Program-made: the position numbers and the translations under genes
Shown here: positions 1 to 5,622 of the stretch, one piece after another
How positions within the stretch are numbered: position 1 is the stretch's first letter
Layout: each line of letters begins with the position of its first letter
The notes under the pieces: model-generated
Seen by the model: the letters and a program-made list of their open reading frames with translations, nothing else
Databases searched by the model: none
Told to the model about the DNA's origin: nothing
Assembly (NCBI GenBank): GCA_050012355.1
Contig: JBEKHI010000106.1
Span: 1-21,179 of the forward strand
Length of the DNA: 21,179 nucleotides
Source of the DNA: JBEKHI01 sp050012355
Lineage (GTDB): Bacteria > Actinomycetota > Actinomycetes > Streptosporangiales > Streptosporangiaceae
Direction of reading: 5' to 3'

Positions 1-460
1 AGGGGTCGACGGAGGCGTCGGCGAAGATCACCCCGTCCGCGCCAGCCGCGTCGGCGGTGCGCAGCACGGTCCCGGCGTTTCCCGGGTCCCGGACATTGGC
101 CAGGATGGTGACCAGCCGGGGACTGGCTCCGGCCAGGTCGGCCAGCGGGACGTCCACGAAACCGCAGACGGCGAGCAGCCCCTGAGGCGTGACGGTCTGC
201 GCCAGCTCGCCCATTGCCTCGCCGCTAATCGAGCGCACCGGAATTCCCGCCTCGGTGGCGCGGCCGATGAGATCCGCATGGCGCGACAGCGCCGGGGCGG
301 TCACGAAGAGCTCGGTGACCTTCGCCCCAGATGCGAGCGCCTCCGTCACGGCCTGCGGGCCTTCGGCTAGGAAGGCCCGCTCCCGCAAACGGAGGGCTCG
401 CTTGGTGAGCCTGCGCGCCGCGCGAAACCGCGGCGAGCTGGCGGTGTAATACTCGCTAAT
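1..460 (-). CDS. TrmH/SpoU-family 23S rRNA methyltransferase (partial, AUU start)
   Basis: SPOUT methyltransferase, probably 2'-O-ribose methylation of 23S rRNA with S-adenosylmethionine. The minus frame is open for 153 codons and leaves the window before the SAM-binding knot. An N-terminal substrate-binding region (FLAEGPQAVTEAL, about residues 34-46) is followed by the SpoU motif 1 hallmark NVRDPGNAGTVLRTADAAGA near residues 122-141. It lies 32 nt after rplT, the usual actinobacterial place for this gene, before pheST. The start is odd. No in-frame ATG, GTG or TTG exists before the conserved N-terminal region. The best candidate is ATT at 460-458, with an AGAGGA ribosome-binding site at 475-470 and 9-nt spacing. 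An ATG at 483 is in another frame and stops after 11 codons. Family assignment is firm; the exact rRNA target is not known. Confidence 0.9.
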   Translation of the reverse strand, partial: MSEYYTASSPRFRAARRLTKRALRLRERAFLAEGPQAVTEALASGAKVTELFVTAPALSRHADLIGRATEAGIPVRSISGEAMGELAQTVTPQGLLAVCGFVDVPLADLAGASPRLVTILANVRDPGNAGTVLRTADAAGADGVIFADASVDP

Positions 461-492
461 CGCCGGTGATCCTCTGGCTATGCCGCGCCATC

Positions 493-861
493 CTAGGCAG
501 GACCAGCGGGCAGCGCCGTGCGCGCGACCTCGACCAGCGCCGTGAACGCCGCCTCGTCGGCGACGGCGAGCTCGGCGAGGATGCGACGGTCAACCTCGAC
601 GCCCGCGAGCTTCAGGCCCTGGATGAACCGGTTGTAAGTGATGCCATTCGAGCGCGCGGCCGCGTTGATCCGCTGGATCCACAGCCGACGGAAATTGCCC
701 TTGCGATCCTTGCGGTCGCGGTAGGCATAGGTCATCGAGTGGAGCATCTGCTCCTTGGCCTTGCGGTACAGCCGTGACCGCTGGCCGCGGTAACCACTCG
801 CCCGCTCGAGAACAACCTTGCGCTTCTTGTGGGCGTTAGTCGCCCGTTTCACGCGTGCCAT
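493..861 (-). CDS. rplT: 50S ribosomal protein L20
   Basis: Large-subunit protein that binds 23S rRNA early in 50S assembly. The 122-aa product starts MARVKRATNAHKKRKVVLER, the standard very basic L20 N-terminal extension. The globular core is RRLWIQRINAAARSNGITYN, then FIQGLKLAGVEVDRRILAEL. The length is normal for the family (about 115-125 aa), with a slightly long alanine-rich tail. It is the third gene of infC-rpmI-rplT-trmH, 35 nt after rpmI. An AAGGGA ribosome-binding site lies about 10 nt upstream of the ATG. In several bacteria L20 represses its own operon by binding mRNA; nothing here shows directly whether that happens in this organism. Confidence 0.98.
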   Translation of the reverse strand: MARVKRATNAHKKRKVVLERASGYRGQRSRLYRKAKEQMLHSMTYAYRDRKDRKGNFRRLWIQRINAAARSNGITYNRFIQGLKLAGVEVDRRILAELAVADEAAFTALVEVARTALPAGPA

Positions 862-896
862 AGTCCGTAGTCCCTTCGTTAAAGCAGCCGTACCTG

Positions 897-1091
897 CTAC
901 TTGCCCAGCAGCTTCTTGATCTCCCTGACGTCGGACGGCGCGAGGGAGACCCTGCCGGCCAGCCGCCGGGTAACCCGAGAGGACTTGTGCTCAAGCAGGT
1001 GGTTGGTGTTGGCACGGCGGCGCATCACCTTGCCGGTACCGGTCAGCTTGAATCGCTTAGCGGTGCCGCTGTGCGTCTTCATCTTCGGCAT
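897..1091 (-). CDS. rpmI: 50S ribosomal protein L35
   Basis: Small basic large-subunit protein. The 64-aa product begins MPKMKTHSGTAKRFKLTGTG and contains RRRANTNHLLEHKSSRVTRR, the two L35 signatures. Starting at the ATG at 1091 gives the family's normal length. An upstream in-frame start at 1118 would add nine unconserved residues (MHTNGDDGD) and was not used. The gene follows infC after an unusually long gap of about 200 nt that holds a 10-bp perfect hairpin, and it precedes rplT by 35 nt. Confidence 0.97.
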   Translation of the reverse strand: MPKMKTHSGTAKRFKLTGTGKVMRRRANTNHLLEHKSSRVTRRLAGRVSLAPSDVREIKKLLGK

Positions 1092-1171
1092 GTCGCCGTC
1101 GTCTCCATTCGTATGCACGCCGCGTCGCAGCGTGAGTTATTCGCCGCCCTCGCGGGCAGCGTCGTACGCGC

Positions 1172-1196
1172 GGCGCCGGACTCGTGGTCCGGCGCC
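1172..1196. other. 10-bp stem hairpin between infC and rpmI
   Basis: Perfect inverted repeat: arms 1172-1181 (GGCGCCGGAC) and 1187-1196, loop TCGTG. It sits in the infC-rpmI spacer, about 100 nt after the infC stop and 80 nt before the rpmI start in the sense of transcription. No T-run follows on either strand. It could be an internal partial terminator, an mRNA-processing or stability element, or a regulatory structure for rpmI-rplT translation. The role is not decidable from sequence. Confidence 0.6.
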
Positions 1197-1294
1197 GTCT
1201 CCACGGCCGAATCCGGCCGGGCAGGTCTATTGAGCTAAGCCTTGGGGCCGCAAGCACCCGTCAGGCCGGTGCCTGGCAAGCCCGCGCCGGGTCG

Positions 1295-1960
1295 TCAGGC
1301 CTCCGCGCCGGCCGCCTGGCTAGCCGTGGTGCTCGCCGGGCTCTCGTCCGGCGCCGCCGCGCCACGGGGGCTCGGGACCTGGCGTCCAGCCGGTCGCTCG
1401 GCAGCCGCAGCCGCAGCCTCAGCCTTGGCCTCGGCCTTAGCCTCGGTCTTCTTCCGGTGCGGACCGATCACCATGATCATGTTCCGCCCGTCCTGCTTCG
1501 GCTGCGACTCGACGAAGCCGAGGTCGCCCACGTCGTCGGCTAGCCGCTGCAACAGACGGAACCCGAGTTCCGGCCGGGACTGCTCACGGCCGCGGAACAT
1601 GATCGTCACCTTGACCTTGTCGCCCGCCTTCAGGAACCGCTCGACATGGCCCCTCTTGGTGCCGTAGTCATGCGGGTCGATCTTCGGGCGGAGCTTGATC
1701 TCCTTGACGATGGTCTGAGTCTGGTTCTTGCGCGACTCACGAGCCTTGACGGCGGCCTCGTACTTGAACTTCCCGTAGTCCATGAGCTTGCACACCGGGG
1801 GCCGTGCCGTCGGGGCGACCTCGACGAGATCGAGGTCGGCTTCCTGGGCTAGCCGGAGCGCCTCGTTGATGGAGACGATACCGACCTGCTCGCCCTTGGG
1901 GCCGACGAGCCGCACTTCCGGAGAGCGGATGCGCTCGTTGATACGCGTTTCGGCGCTGAT
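1295..1960 (-). CDS. infC: Translation initiation factor IF-3 (AUC start)
   Basis: IF3 binds the 30S subunit, keeps 50S off and proofreads the start codon and initiator tRNA. Reading from ATC at 1960-1958, the 221-aa product begins ISAETRINERIRSPEVRLVG, the normal IF3 N-terminus. A GTG at 1915 would remove the conserved ETRINERI block, so it is not the start. A strong GGAGGT ribosome-binding site (1969-1964) lies just upstream. The IF3 signature KLMDYGKFKYE is near residues 59-69. The C-terminal domain includes GREQSRPELGFRLLQRLADD and KQDGRNMIMVIGPH. The last ~45 residues are an Ala/Glu/Pro-rich tail, common in actinobacterial IF3. Non-AUG starts in infC are known elsewhere (AUU in E. coli) and allow autorepression, because IF3 rejects its own start codon. 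First gene of the operon. Confidence 0.96.
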   Translation of the reverse strand: MSAETRINERIRSPEVRLVGPKGEQVGIVSINEALRLAQEADLDLVEVAPTARPPVCKLMDYGKFKYEAAVKARESRKNQTQTIVKEIKLRPKIDPHDYGTKRGHVERFLKAGDKVKVTIMFRGREQSRPELGFRLLQRLADDVGDLGFVESQPKQDGRNMIMVIGPHRKKTEAKAEAKAEAAAAAAERPAGRQVPSPRGAAAPDESPASTTASQAAGAEA

Positions 1961-1963
1961 GTG

Positions 1964-1969
1964 ACCTCC
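1964..1969 (-). promoter_or_regulatory. infC ribosome-binding site
   Basis: GGAGGT read on the minus strand, three bases (CAC) before the ATC codon. It decides the start, because it serves the ATC at 1960 and not the GTG at 1915. A strong, closely spaced Shine-Dalgarno is plausible compensation for a weak start codon. Confidence 0.7.
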
Positions 1970-1984
1970 AGAGTCTCATCTTCC

Positions 1985-2005
1985 GCCGCCGGCCTTTCCG
2001 GCGGC
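1985..2005. other. 8-bp stem hairpin just upstream of infC
   Basis: Perfect inverted repeat GCCGCCGG (1985-1992) / CCGGCGGC (1998-2005) with a five-base loop. In the infC transcript it lies between the attenuator-like hairpin and the ribosome-binding site, ending about 15 nt before the GGAGGT. It may be part of the leader's regulatory fold. Confidence 0.55.
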
Positions 2006-2030
2006 TCCTGCCGCTACCTCACCTAACGAG

Positions 2031-2061
2031 AAAAGCCCCGTAGGCGCATGCACCACGGGGC
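2031..2061 (-). terminator. Terminator-like hairpin in the infC leader (probable attenuator)
   Basis: On the minus strand a 7-bp stem GCCCCGT/ACGGGGC (2061-2055 with 2041-2035) is extended by two GC pairs past a bulge and followed by TTTTCTC (2034-2028). This is a classic intrinsic-terminator shape about 70 nt upstream of infC, inside the probable leader. A terminator before the first gene suggests transcription attenuation of the ribosomal protein/IF3 operon. I could not identify the alternative antiterminator fold by eye. Confidence 0.65.
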
Positions 2062-2377
2062 AACCACGACAACGGCACTGACCTTAGCGCACCGCATCCG
2101 ATATGGCTATACGGTACGCCTCGATCGGCGCCGTCCCGGTAGCTCACTAGCCACCGCACTGTAGGTACGGTGCCCGTTGCTACCGACCAGACCCGCCAGC
2201 CCATAGGGCCGACCAGGTGGGAGGTGGTCCTCCGCTTGCATGTCCGGCACACAGGGTACCGGACGGTCAGCAACCAACAATAACAGCACTTGGCAGCTTA
2301 GCGGTATTCCCCGCCAAGACAGGGAACCCTCACCATTCAAGCCTACCTGGCCCGCCCCTGGCCCGCCCTGGCCCCAG
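2062..2377. other. Non-coding region holding the probable infC leader and promoter
   Basis: About 316 bases without a convincing gene. Short minus ORFs here lack recognisable domains and ribosome-binding sites. Visible structures are GTCCGG/CCGGAC around 2242-2264, CTTGGC/GCCAAG around 2288-2321, and GGAGG/CCTCC around 2217-2233. Read on the minus strand they would lie in or near the 5' leader of infC. No tRNA or known riboswitch core was recognised. Confidence 0.5.
2253..2280 (-). promoter_or_regulatory. Candidate promoter for infC operon
   Basis: On the minus strand, TTGTTG (2280-2275), a 16-nt spacer, then TACCCT (2258-2253). It is placed to transcribe the leader, attenuator and infC. The match to sigma-70-type consensus is only moderate. 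A TATAGC at 2111-2106 is an alternative -10 without a good -35. Confidence 0.3.
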
Positions 2378-2421
2378 CGATGGGCCATCGATAGCGGCCT
2401 AGCGCCATCAATGGGCCATCG
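2378..2421. repeat. Palindromic repeat, copy A (3' of the CooC-like gene)
   Basis: Stem 2378-2396 / 2403-2421 with a six-base loop GCCTAG and one central G/G mismatch. Two positions that mismatch on the plus strand become G-U pairs in the minus-strand transcript. The stop codon of the CooC-like gene lies inside the right arm. The inner 36 bases match the inner part of the element at 8110-8165 at about 30 positions. It probably acts as a 3' hairpin or terminator for the ATPase gene. No T-run follows. Confidence 0.7.
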
Positions 2422-3364
2422 AAGGCCTTGGAGAGGCGACGGGCATCACGAAGTCCGGGTCGATCTGGGTGGACAGGTCCTCGCCCGCGCGCGAACTCGC
2501 CCAGGCCTGGGCGTTCTTGACGTGGAACTCGGCCGCCTGGCGGAGGAACTTCCCCCAGTCCTTACCGCGGGCATCCAGCGTGTCCTGGACCAGGCCCAGC
2601 CCGTCCCTGGTGGCCGGGCTCAGATCCGATAGCTCGAACGGACGGCCCTGCTCCAGCGCCCGGACCGCCGGCTCGTAACCGAACCAGGTCAGCAGGTCAG
2701 CTCCGGCCTGCTCGCGCAGGAACTCGACGTCCTCAGCGGACTGGACCTTGTTGCCGACCACGGCGACGGCGACGTCGTAGCCGGACGCGTACTGCCGCCA
2801 CTGCTGGTAGACCCCGATGCCCTTGCGGGTCGGCTCGGCCACCAGGACGGTCAGGTCGAACCTGGTGAACATCCCCGACGCGAACGACTCGGCGCCCGCC
2901 GTGCAGTCGGTCACCACGTACTCGCCAGGCCCGTCGGCCAGGTGGTTCAGGTACAGCTCGACCGCGCCGGTCTTGGAGTGGTAGCAGGCCACGCCCAGGT
3001 CATCCTCGGCGAACGGCCCGGTCGCCATCAGCGTGGCGCCGCACGGCGCGGTGACGCTCAGCTCATGCACCGGATCGGTACCCCCGACCCGCAGGATCCG
3101 CGAGCCACTGCCGGGCGGCGTCGTCTTCACCATCGCCGACGCCGAGCCGATGCGCGGATTCGTGCCGCGCAGGTAGTCCTTGATCTCGTCCAGGTGCATA
3201 CCAAGCGGTGGCGGCTGCTCGGCCCCGAGCGCGTCGGCCAGATGCTGGTTGATATCGGCGTCGATGGCGATGACCGGCCGTCCCGACCCGGCCAGCTGCC
3301 GGACGAACAGCGACGACAGCGTGGTCTTCCCGCTTCCGCCCTTGCCGACGAACGCGACCTTCAT
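2408..3364 (-). CDS. CooC/MinD-type P-loop ATPase
   Basis: SIMIBI-class ATPase related to CooC, the factor that helps load nickel into carbon monoxide dehydrogenase. The deviant Walker A GKGGSGKTT with signature lysine is at residues 7-15, the IDADINQHL switch region at 34-42, and the Walker B-like strand VVTDCTAGAESFASGMF at 150-166. VAEPTRKG and VVGNKVQ, the adenine-side NK motif, follow near 175-182 and 202-208. The 318-aa length fits soluble cytoplasmic CooC-like proteins. Cysteines are at 108, 127 and 154. No CODH or hydrogenase genes are in the window, so the client is unknown. It is divergent from the gene at 3453 and shares a Fur/Zur-like operator with it, which suggests a metal-linked role. 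The name is firm at superfamily level, the function inferred. Confidence 0.85.
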   Translation of the reverse strand: MKVAFVGKGGSGKTTLSSLFVRQLAGSGRPVIAIDADINQHLADALGAEQPPPLGMHLDEIKDYLRGTNPRIGSASAMVKTTPPGSGSRILRVGGTDPVHELSVTAPCGATLMATGPFAEDDLGVACYHSKTGAVELYLNHLADGPGEYVVTDCTAGAESFASGMFTRFDLTVLVAEPTRKGIGVYQQWRQYASGYDVAVAVVGNKVQSAEDVEFLREQAGADLLTWFGYEPAVRALEQGRPFELSDLSPATRDGLGLVQDTLDARGKDWGKFLRQAAEFHVKNAQAWASSRAGEDLSTQIDPDFVMPVASPRPSMAH

Positions 3365-3393
3365 TGAGCCCTCCCCGTTTCCCTGCTTGGACC

Positions 3394-3421
3394 TCTGTAA
3401 TGATAACCATTTTCATGTCAG
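3394..3421 (-). promoter_or_regulatory. Candidate promoter of the CooC-like gene, spacer filled by the operator
   Basis: On the minus strand, CTGACA (3421-3416), a 16-nt spacer, then TACAGA (3399-3394). The palindrome at 3400-3416 occupies the spacer, an arrangement expected for repression. The -35 matches TTGACA at five of six positions; the -10 is weak. About 30 nt separate the -10 from the ATG. Confidence 0.4.
3400..3416. promoter_or_regulatory. Fur/Zur-family operator-like palindrome
   Basis: ATGATAACCATTTTCAT, an imperfect palindrome (ATGA-n-AA-nnn-TT-n-TCAT) in a short AT-rich island within GC-rich DNA. It closely resembles the TGAAAATGATTTTCA class of zinc- or iron-responsive Fur-family operators, and actinobacterial Zur boxes in particular. 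It lies 36-37 nt from both divergent start codons (3364 minus, 3453 plus), so one bound dimer could cover both promoters. Zur is favoured over Fur only by similarity to remembered motifs. Confidence 0.65.
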
Positions 3422-3452
3422 GATAGAGGGAGACTCACGAAAGGACACGCTC

Positions 3453-3839
3453 ATGTCACTCACGGTTACTCCCGATCTGCTGGAGCGCGCGCGTTACGGC
3501 GAGGTGGATGACGCCTCGTTCACCGACTGCGTCCGCACCTCGCTCCCCTACGCGTGGGGAGTGATCAGCGGCCTGATCGAGCGGCTGAACGGCAGCGACG
3601 CCGAGTTCGCCGACAACCAGGTCCCGCCGCCGGACGAGGCCGCTCGCGGGCAGCTGCTGCGGCTGATGGCCAGCGATGCGATGCGCGCGGCGGTCGAGCG
3701 CCACTTCGGCGTGCGGCTCGCCTTCCAGAACTGCCATCGGGCCGCGGCCTTCCGCCCGAGCGCCACCGGCGCGTACGCGGAATTCACCTCGACCCGCGCC
3801 CAGCTACTCAACCAGTCCCCCGAGCTCGTCGACTGCTAG
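3453..3839 (+). CDS. Conserved actinobacterial protein of unknown function (128 aa)
   Basis: Soluble 128-aa protein with no signal peptide or membrane segment. I believe it belongs to a conserved actinomycete family annotated as SCO5389-like, but that is from memory. Conserved-looking features are DCVRTSLPYAW at 25-35, DNQVPPPDEAARGQLLR at 54-70, and HFGVRLAFQNCHRAA at 84-98. The C-terminus ends QSPELVDC. Cysteines 26, 94 and 128 with His84 and His95 could bind metal, but this is speculation. The ATG at 3453 has AAAGGA seven bases upstream. A Fur/Zur-like palindrome 36 nt upstream is shared with the divergent CooC-like ATPase, suggesting joint function. Its stop codon overlaps that of the convergent transglutaminase gene in a single CTAG. 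Confidence 0.75.
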   Translation: MSLTVTPDLLERARYGEVDDASFTDCVRTSLPYAWGVISGLIERLNGSDAEFADNQVPPPDEAARGQLLRLMASDAMRAAVERHFGVRLAFQNCHRAAAFRPSATGAYAEFTSTRAQLLNQSPELVDC

Positions 3840-4681
3840 GCGAGCCGCGTCACCTCGACGGAGACGTCGAGCGTGCTGGCGGGCGGCCCGTGGTAGATGC
3901 CCTTCAGCGGCGGGACATCGTCGTAGTCCCGGCCGCGGGCGACGACCACGTGCCGCTCGCCCACCGGGGCGCCGCTGGTGGGGTCGCAAGCCGCCCACTC
4001 CCCCGCCCAGTACTCCACCCAGGCGTGCGACTGCCCGGCGATCGTCTCGCCCGGCTCTGCCGACGGGTCGGCGTGCAGGTAACCGGATACGTAACGAGCG
4101 GGCATGCCCGCCGCCCGCAGCAGGGCCACCGTCACGTGCGCCATGTCCTGGCACACGCCCTGCCCCTGGTCCCAGGCTTCCTGCGCGTTGGTCCGCACCC
4201 CGGTGGCGCCCGTCATGTACCGGACTTGCTCGCGTACCCGGGCCGAGACGCGCTCCGCCGTCTCATGCGGGTCCGCTCGCAGGCTGGCCAGTTCGGTGGC
4301 CGCCACTTCGTCGTCCAGCGTGGTGAGCGACGTCGGCAGCAGGAACTCGTCAAGCCGTCCGGAACCAGCCGCCGGCCTAAGCTCCGCCCAGCTCAGCGGC
4401 TTGGGCAGCGCGGGTGGCGGCTCGGTCTCGACCGTCGACCGCGCGGCTATCTCCAGATCAGAATGTGACTCCGGCAGGTCGAAAACGCTGACGTAGGTTC
4501 CCCAGTAGTCGTTGTACGTCCAGACCGGGACACCACCCCCGACCGTGACCCTGCTCTCGAGCGTCACCTGCGATAGCAACGTCAGCGGCGTCATCCGTGC
4601 CTCGTTGAACGAGATACGCACCGGGGACACGTAGCTGACCCGCGTGGTGTGCGCCACCCGCAGCCGCCAGCCCCGGCTCAC
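3836..4681 (-). CDS. Transglutaminase-like cysteine protease/amidase of the ATP-grasp/alpha-E cluster
   Basis: Papain-fold transglutaminase-like enzyme, 281 aa from the GTG at 4681. The N-terminal bacterial transglutaminase-like domain (residues about 5-85, with HTTRVSYVSPVRISFNEARM) precedes the catalytic core. The triad is intact: Cys177 in GVCQDMAHV, His219 in SHAWVEYW and Asp233 in CDPTSG. It has no signal peptide, so it should act in the cytoplasm. The GTG overlaps the alpha-E stop as GTGA and has GGGAGG a few bases upstream. An in-frame ATG at 4693 is the alternative. It is the last gene of ATP-grasp, alpha-E, transglutaminase, a recurring combination predicted to make and trim or release peptide or amide products. 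The substrate is unknown. Confidence 0.9.
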   Translation of the reverse strand: MSRGWRLRVAHTTRVSYVSPVRISFNEARMTPLTLLSQVTLESRVTVGGGVPVWTYNDYWGTYVSVFDLPESHSDLEIAARSTVETEPPPALPKPLSWAELRPAAGSGRLDEFLLPTSLTTLDDEVAATELASLRADPHETAERVSARVREQVRYMTGATGVRTNAQEAWDQGQGVCQDMAHVTVALLRAAGMPARYVSGYLHADPSAEPGETIAGQSHAWVEYWAGEWAACDPTSGAPVGERHVVVARGRDYDDVPPLKGIYHGPPASTLDVSVEVTRLA

Positions 4682-5622
4682 GCGTCCTCCCATTCCCGCC
4701 ACACTACTTCCTCGTACTGGAAGTACCGCCTCGCGATCGCCTCGCTGGCCTGCACGCACGCCCCCTGCAACGACGCCAGCAGGTCGGGAAGCTGCTCGGT
4801 GAGCTGCGTGGTGTCGGCGTACTCGAGCCGGGTGCGCATCCTGCCGATAGGGCGGCGGGCCGGGTCGTCCACCCCCGCGCGCACCGGTTCCGGGTTCAGC
4901 GCGACCAGGCATTCCTCGGCGATCGCCAGCGAGTGCGTGACCGATCTCGGGAACAGCCGGTCCAGCAGCAGGAACTCATCGGCCCGCGACGAGGAGGTGA
5001 CCCAGGCGTGCGTCCTGATGAACGACTCGTAGGCGCCGCAGGCCCGCAGCACCACCGGCCAGCCGAGGTCGTCCGGCAGCCACAATCGCGCCTGCAGCAG
5101 CCGCGCGGTCATGTCCGCCCGCTCAAGCGACCGGCCGAGCACCAGGAACCGCCAGGCGTTGTCGTGACTCATGGTGGCGTCCGCGAGCCCGGAAAACAGC
5201 GCGGAACGTTCCCGCACGTAGTGCAGGAACACGTGCGGTCCGAGCCGCTCAGCGGCCCGCCGCTGGCCGGGCAGCCCGTGCGCGGTGACGTTGAGGCATT
5301 CCCACATCTCGCTGGAGATCACCTCGCGGATGCCCCGCGCGCCGGCCCGCGCCGCCAGGACCGCGCCCGCGATGGCGCTCGGATCCGACCGGTCGTACGC
5401 CAGCCGGAACAGCGCGGCCCCGACATCCGGTTCGCCGTCATCTCCCGGGTCCACCCCGAGGATCCCGAACAGCGTCCCGCAGTCCGCGCTGGACCCGCCG
5501 GGGTTGCCGAGCAGCCGGTGCACGTACGCGTCGACCAGCCGCGCGGTGTCGTCGGCCCGCTCGACGTACCGCCCCATCCAGAACAGCGTCTCGGCGATCC
5601 TGCTCAGCAGCTCCTCGTTCAT
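4678..5622 (-). CDS. Alpha-E domain protein (DUF403)
   Basis: Alpha-helical protein of 314 aa with the family's N-terminal hallmark MNEELLSRIAETLFWMGRYV and ERADDTARLVDAY directly after. Later features include SEMWECLNVTAHGLPG, LGRSLERADMTARLLQARLW and the C-terminal RRYFQYEEVVWREW. Alpha-E proteins occur almost always beside a circularly permuted ATP-grasp and a transglutaminase-like gene, as here, and are thought to assist the ligase. No catalytic residues are established. The ATG at 5622 overlaps the stop of the ATP-grasp gene (ATGA), and its own stop overlaps the transglutaminase start (GTGA), so the three are probably translationally coupled. Confidence 0.92.
   Translation of the reverse strand: MNEELLSRIAETLFWMGRYVERADDTARLVDAYVHRLLGNPGGSSADCGTLFGILGVDPGDDGEPDVGAALFRLAYDRSDPSAIAGAVLAARAGARGIREVISSEMWECLNVTAHGLPGQRRAAERLGPHVFLHYVRERSALFSGLADATMSHDNAWRFLVLGRSLERADMTARLLQARLWLPDDLGWPVVLRACGAYESFIRTHAWVTSSSRADEFLLLDRLFPRSVTHSLAIAEECLVALNPEPVRAGVDDPARRPIGRMRTRLEYADTTQLTEQLPDLLASLQGACVQASEAIARRYFQYEEVVWREWEDA

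Noticed and set aside
1295..1915. infC starting at the GTG at 1915
   Set aside because: It removes the conserved ETRINERI segment and has no ribosome-binding site. The ATC at 1960 has GGAGGT immediately upstream.
2019..2388. Two overlapping minus ORFs of 84 and 93 aa in the infC leader
   Set aside because: No ribosome-binding site or recognisable domain, and the region contains terminator-like structure. Better explained as untranslated leader.
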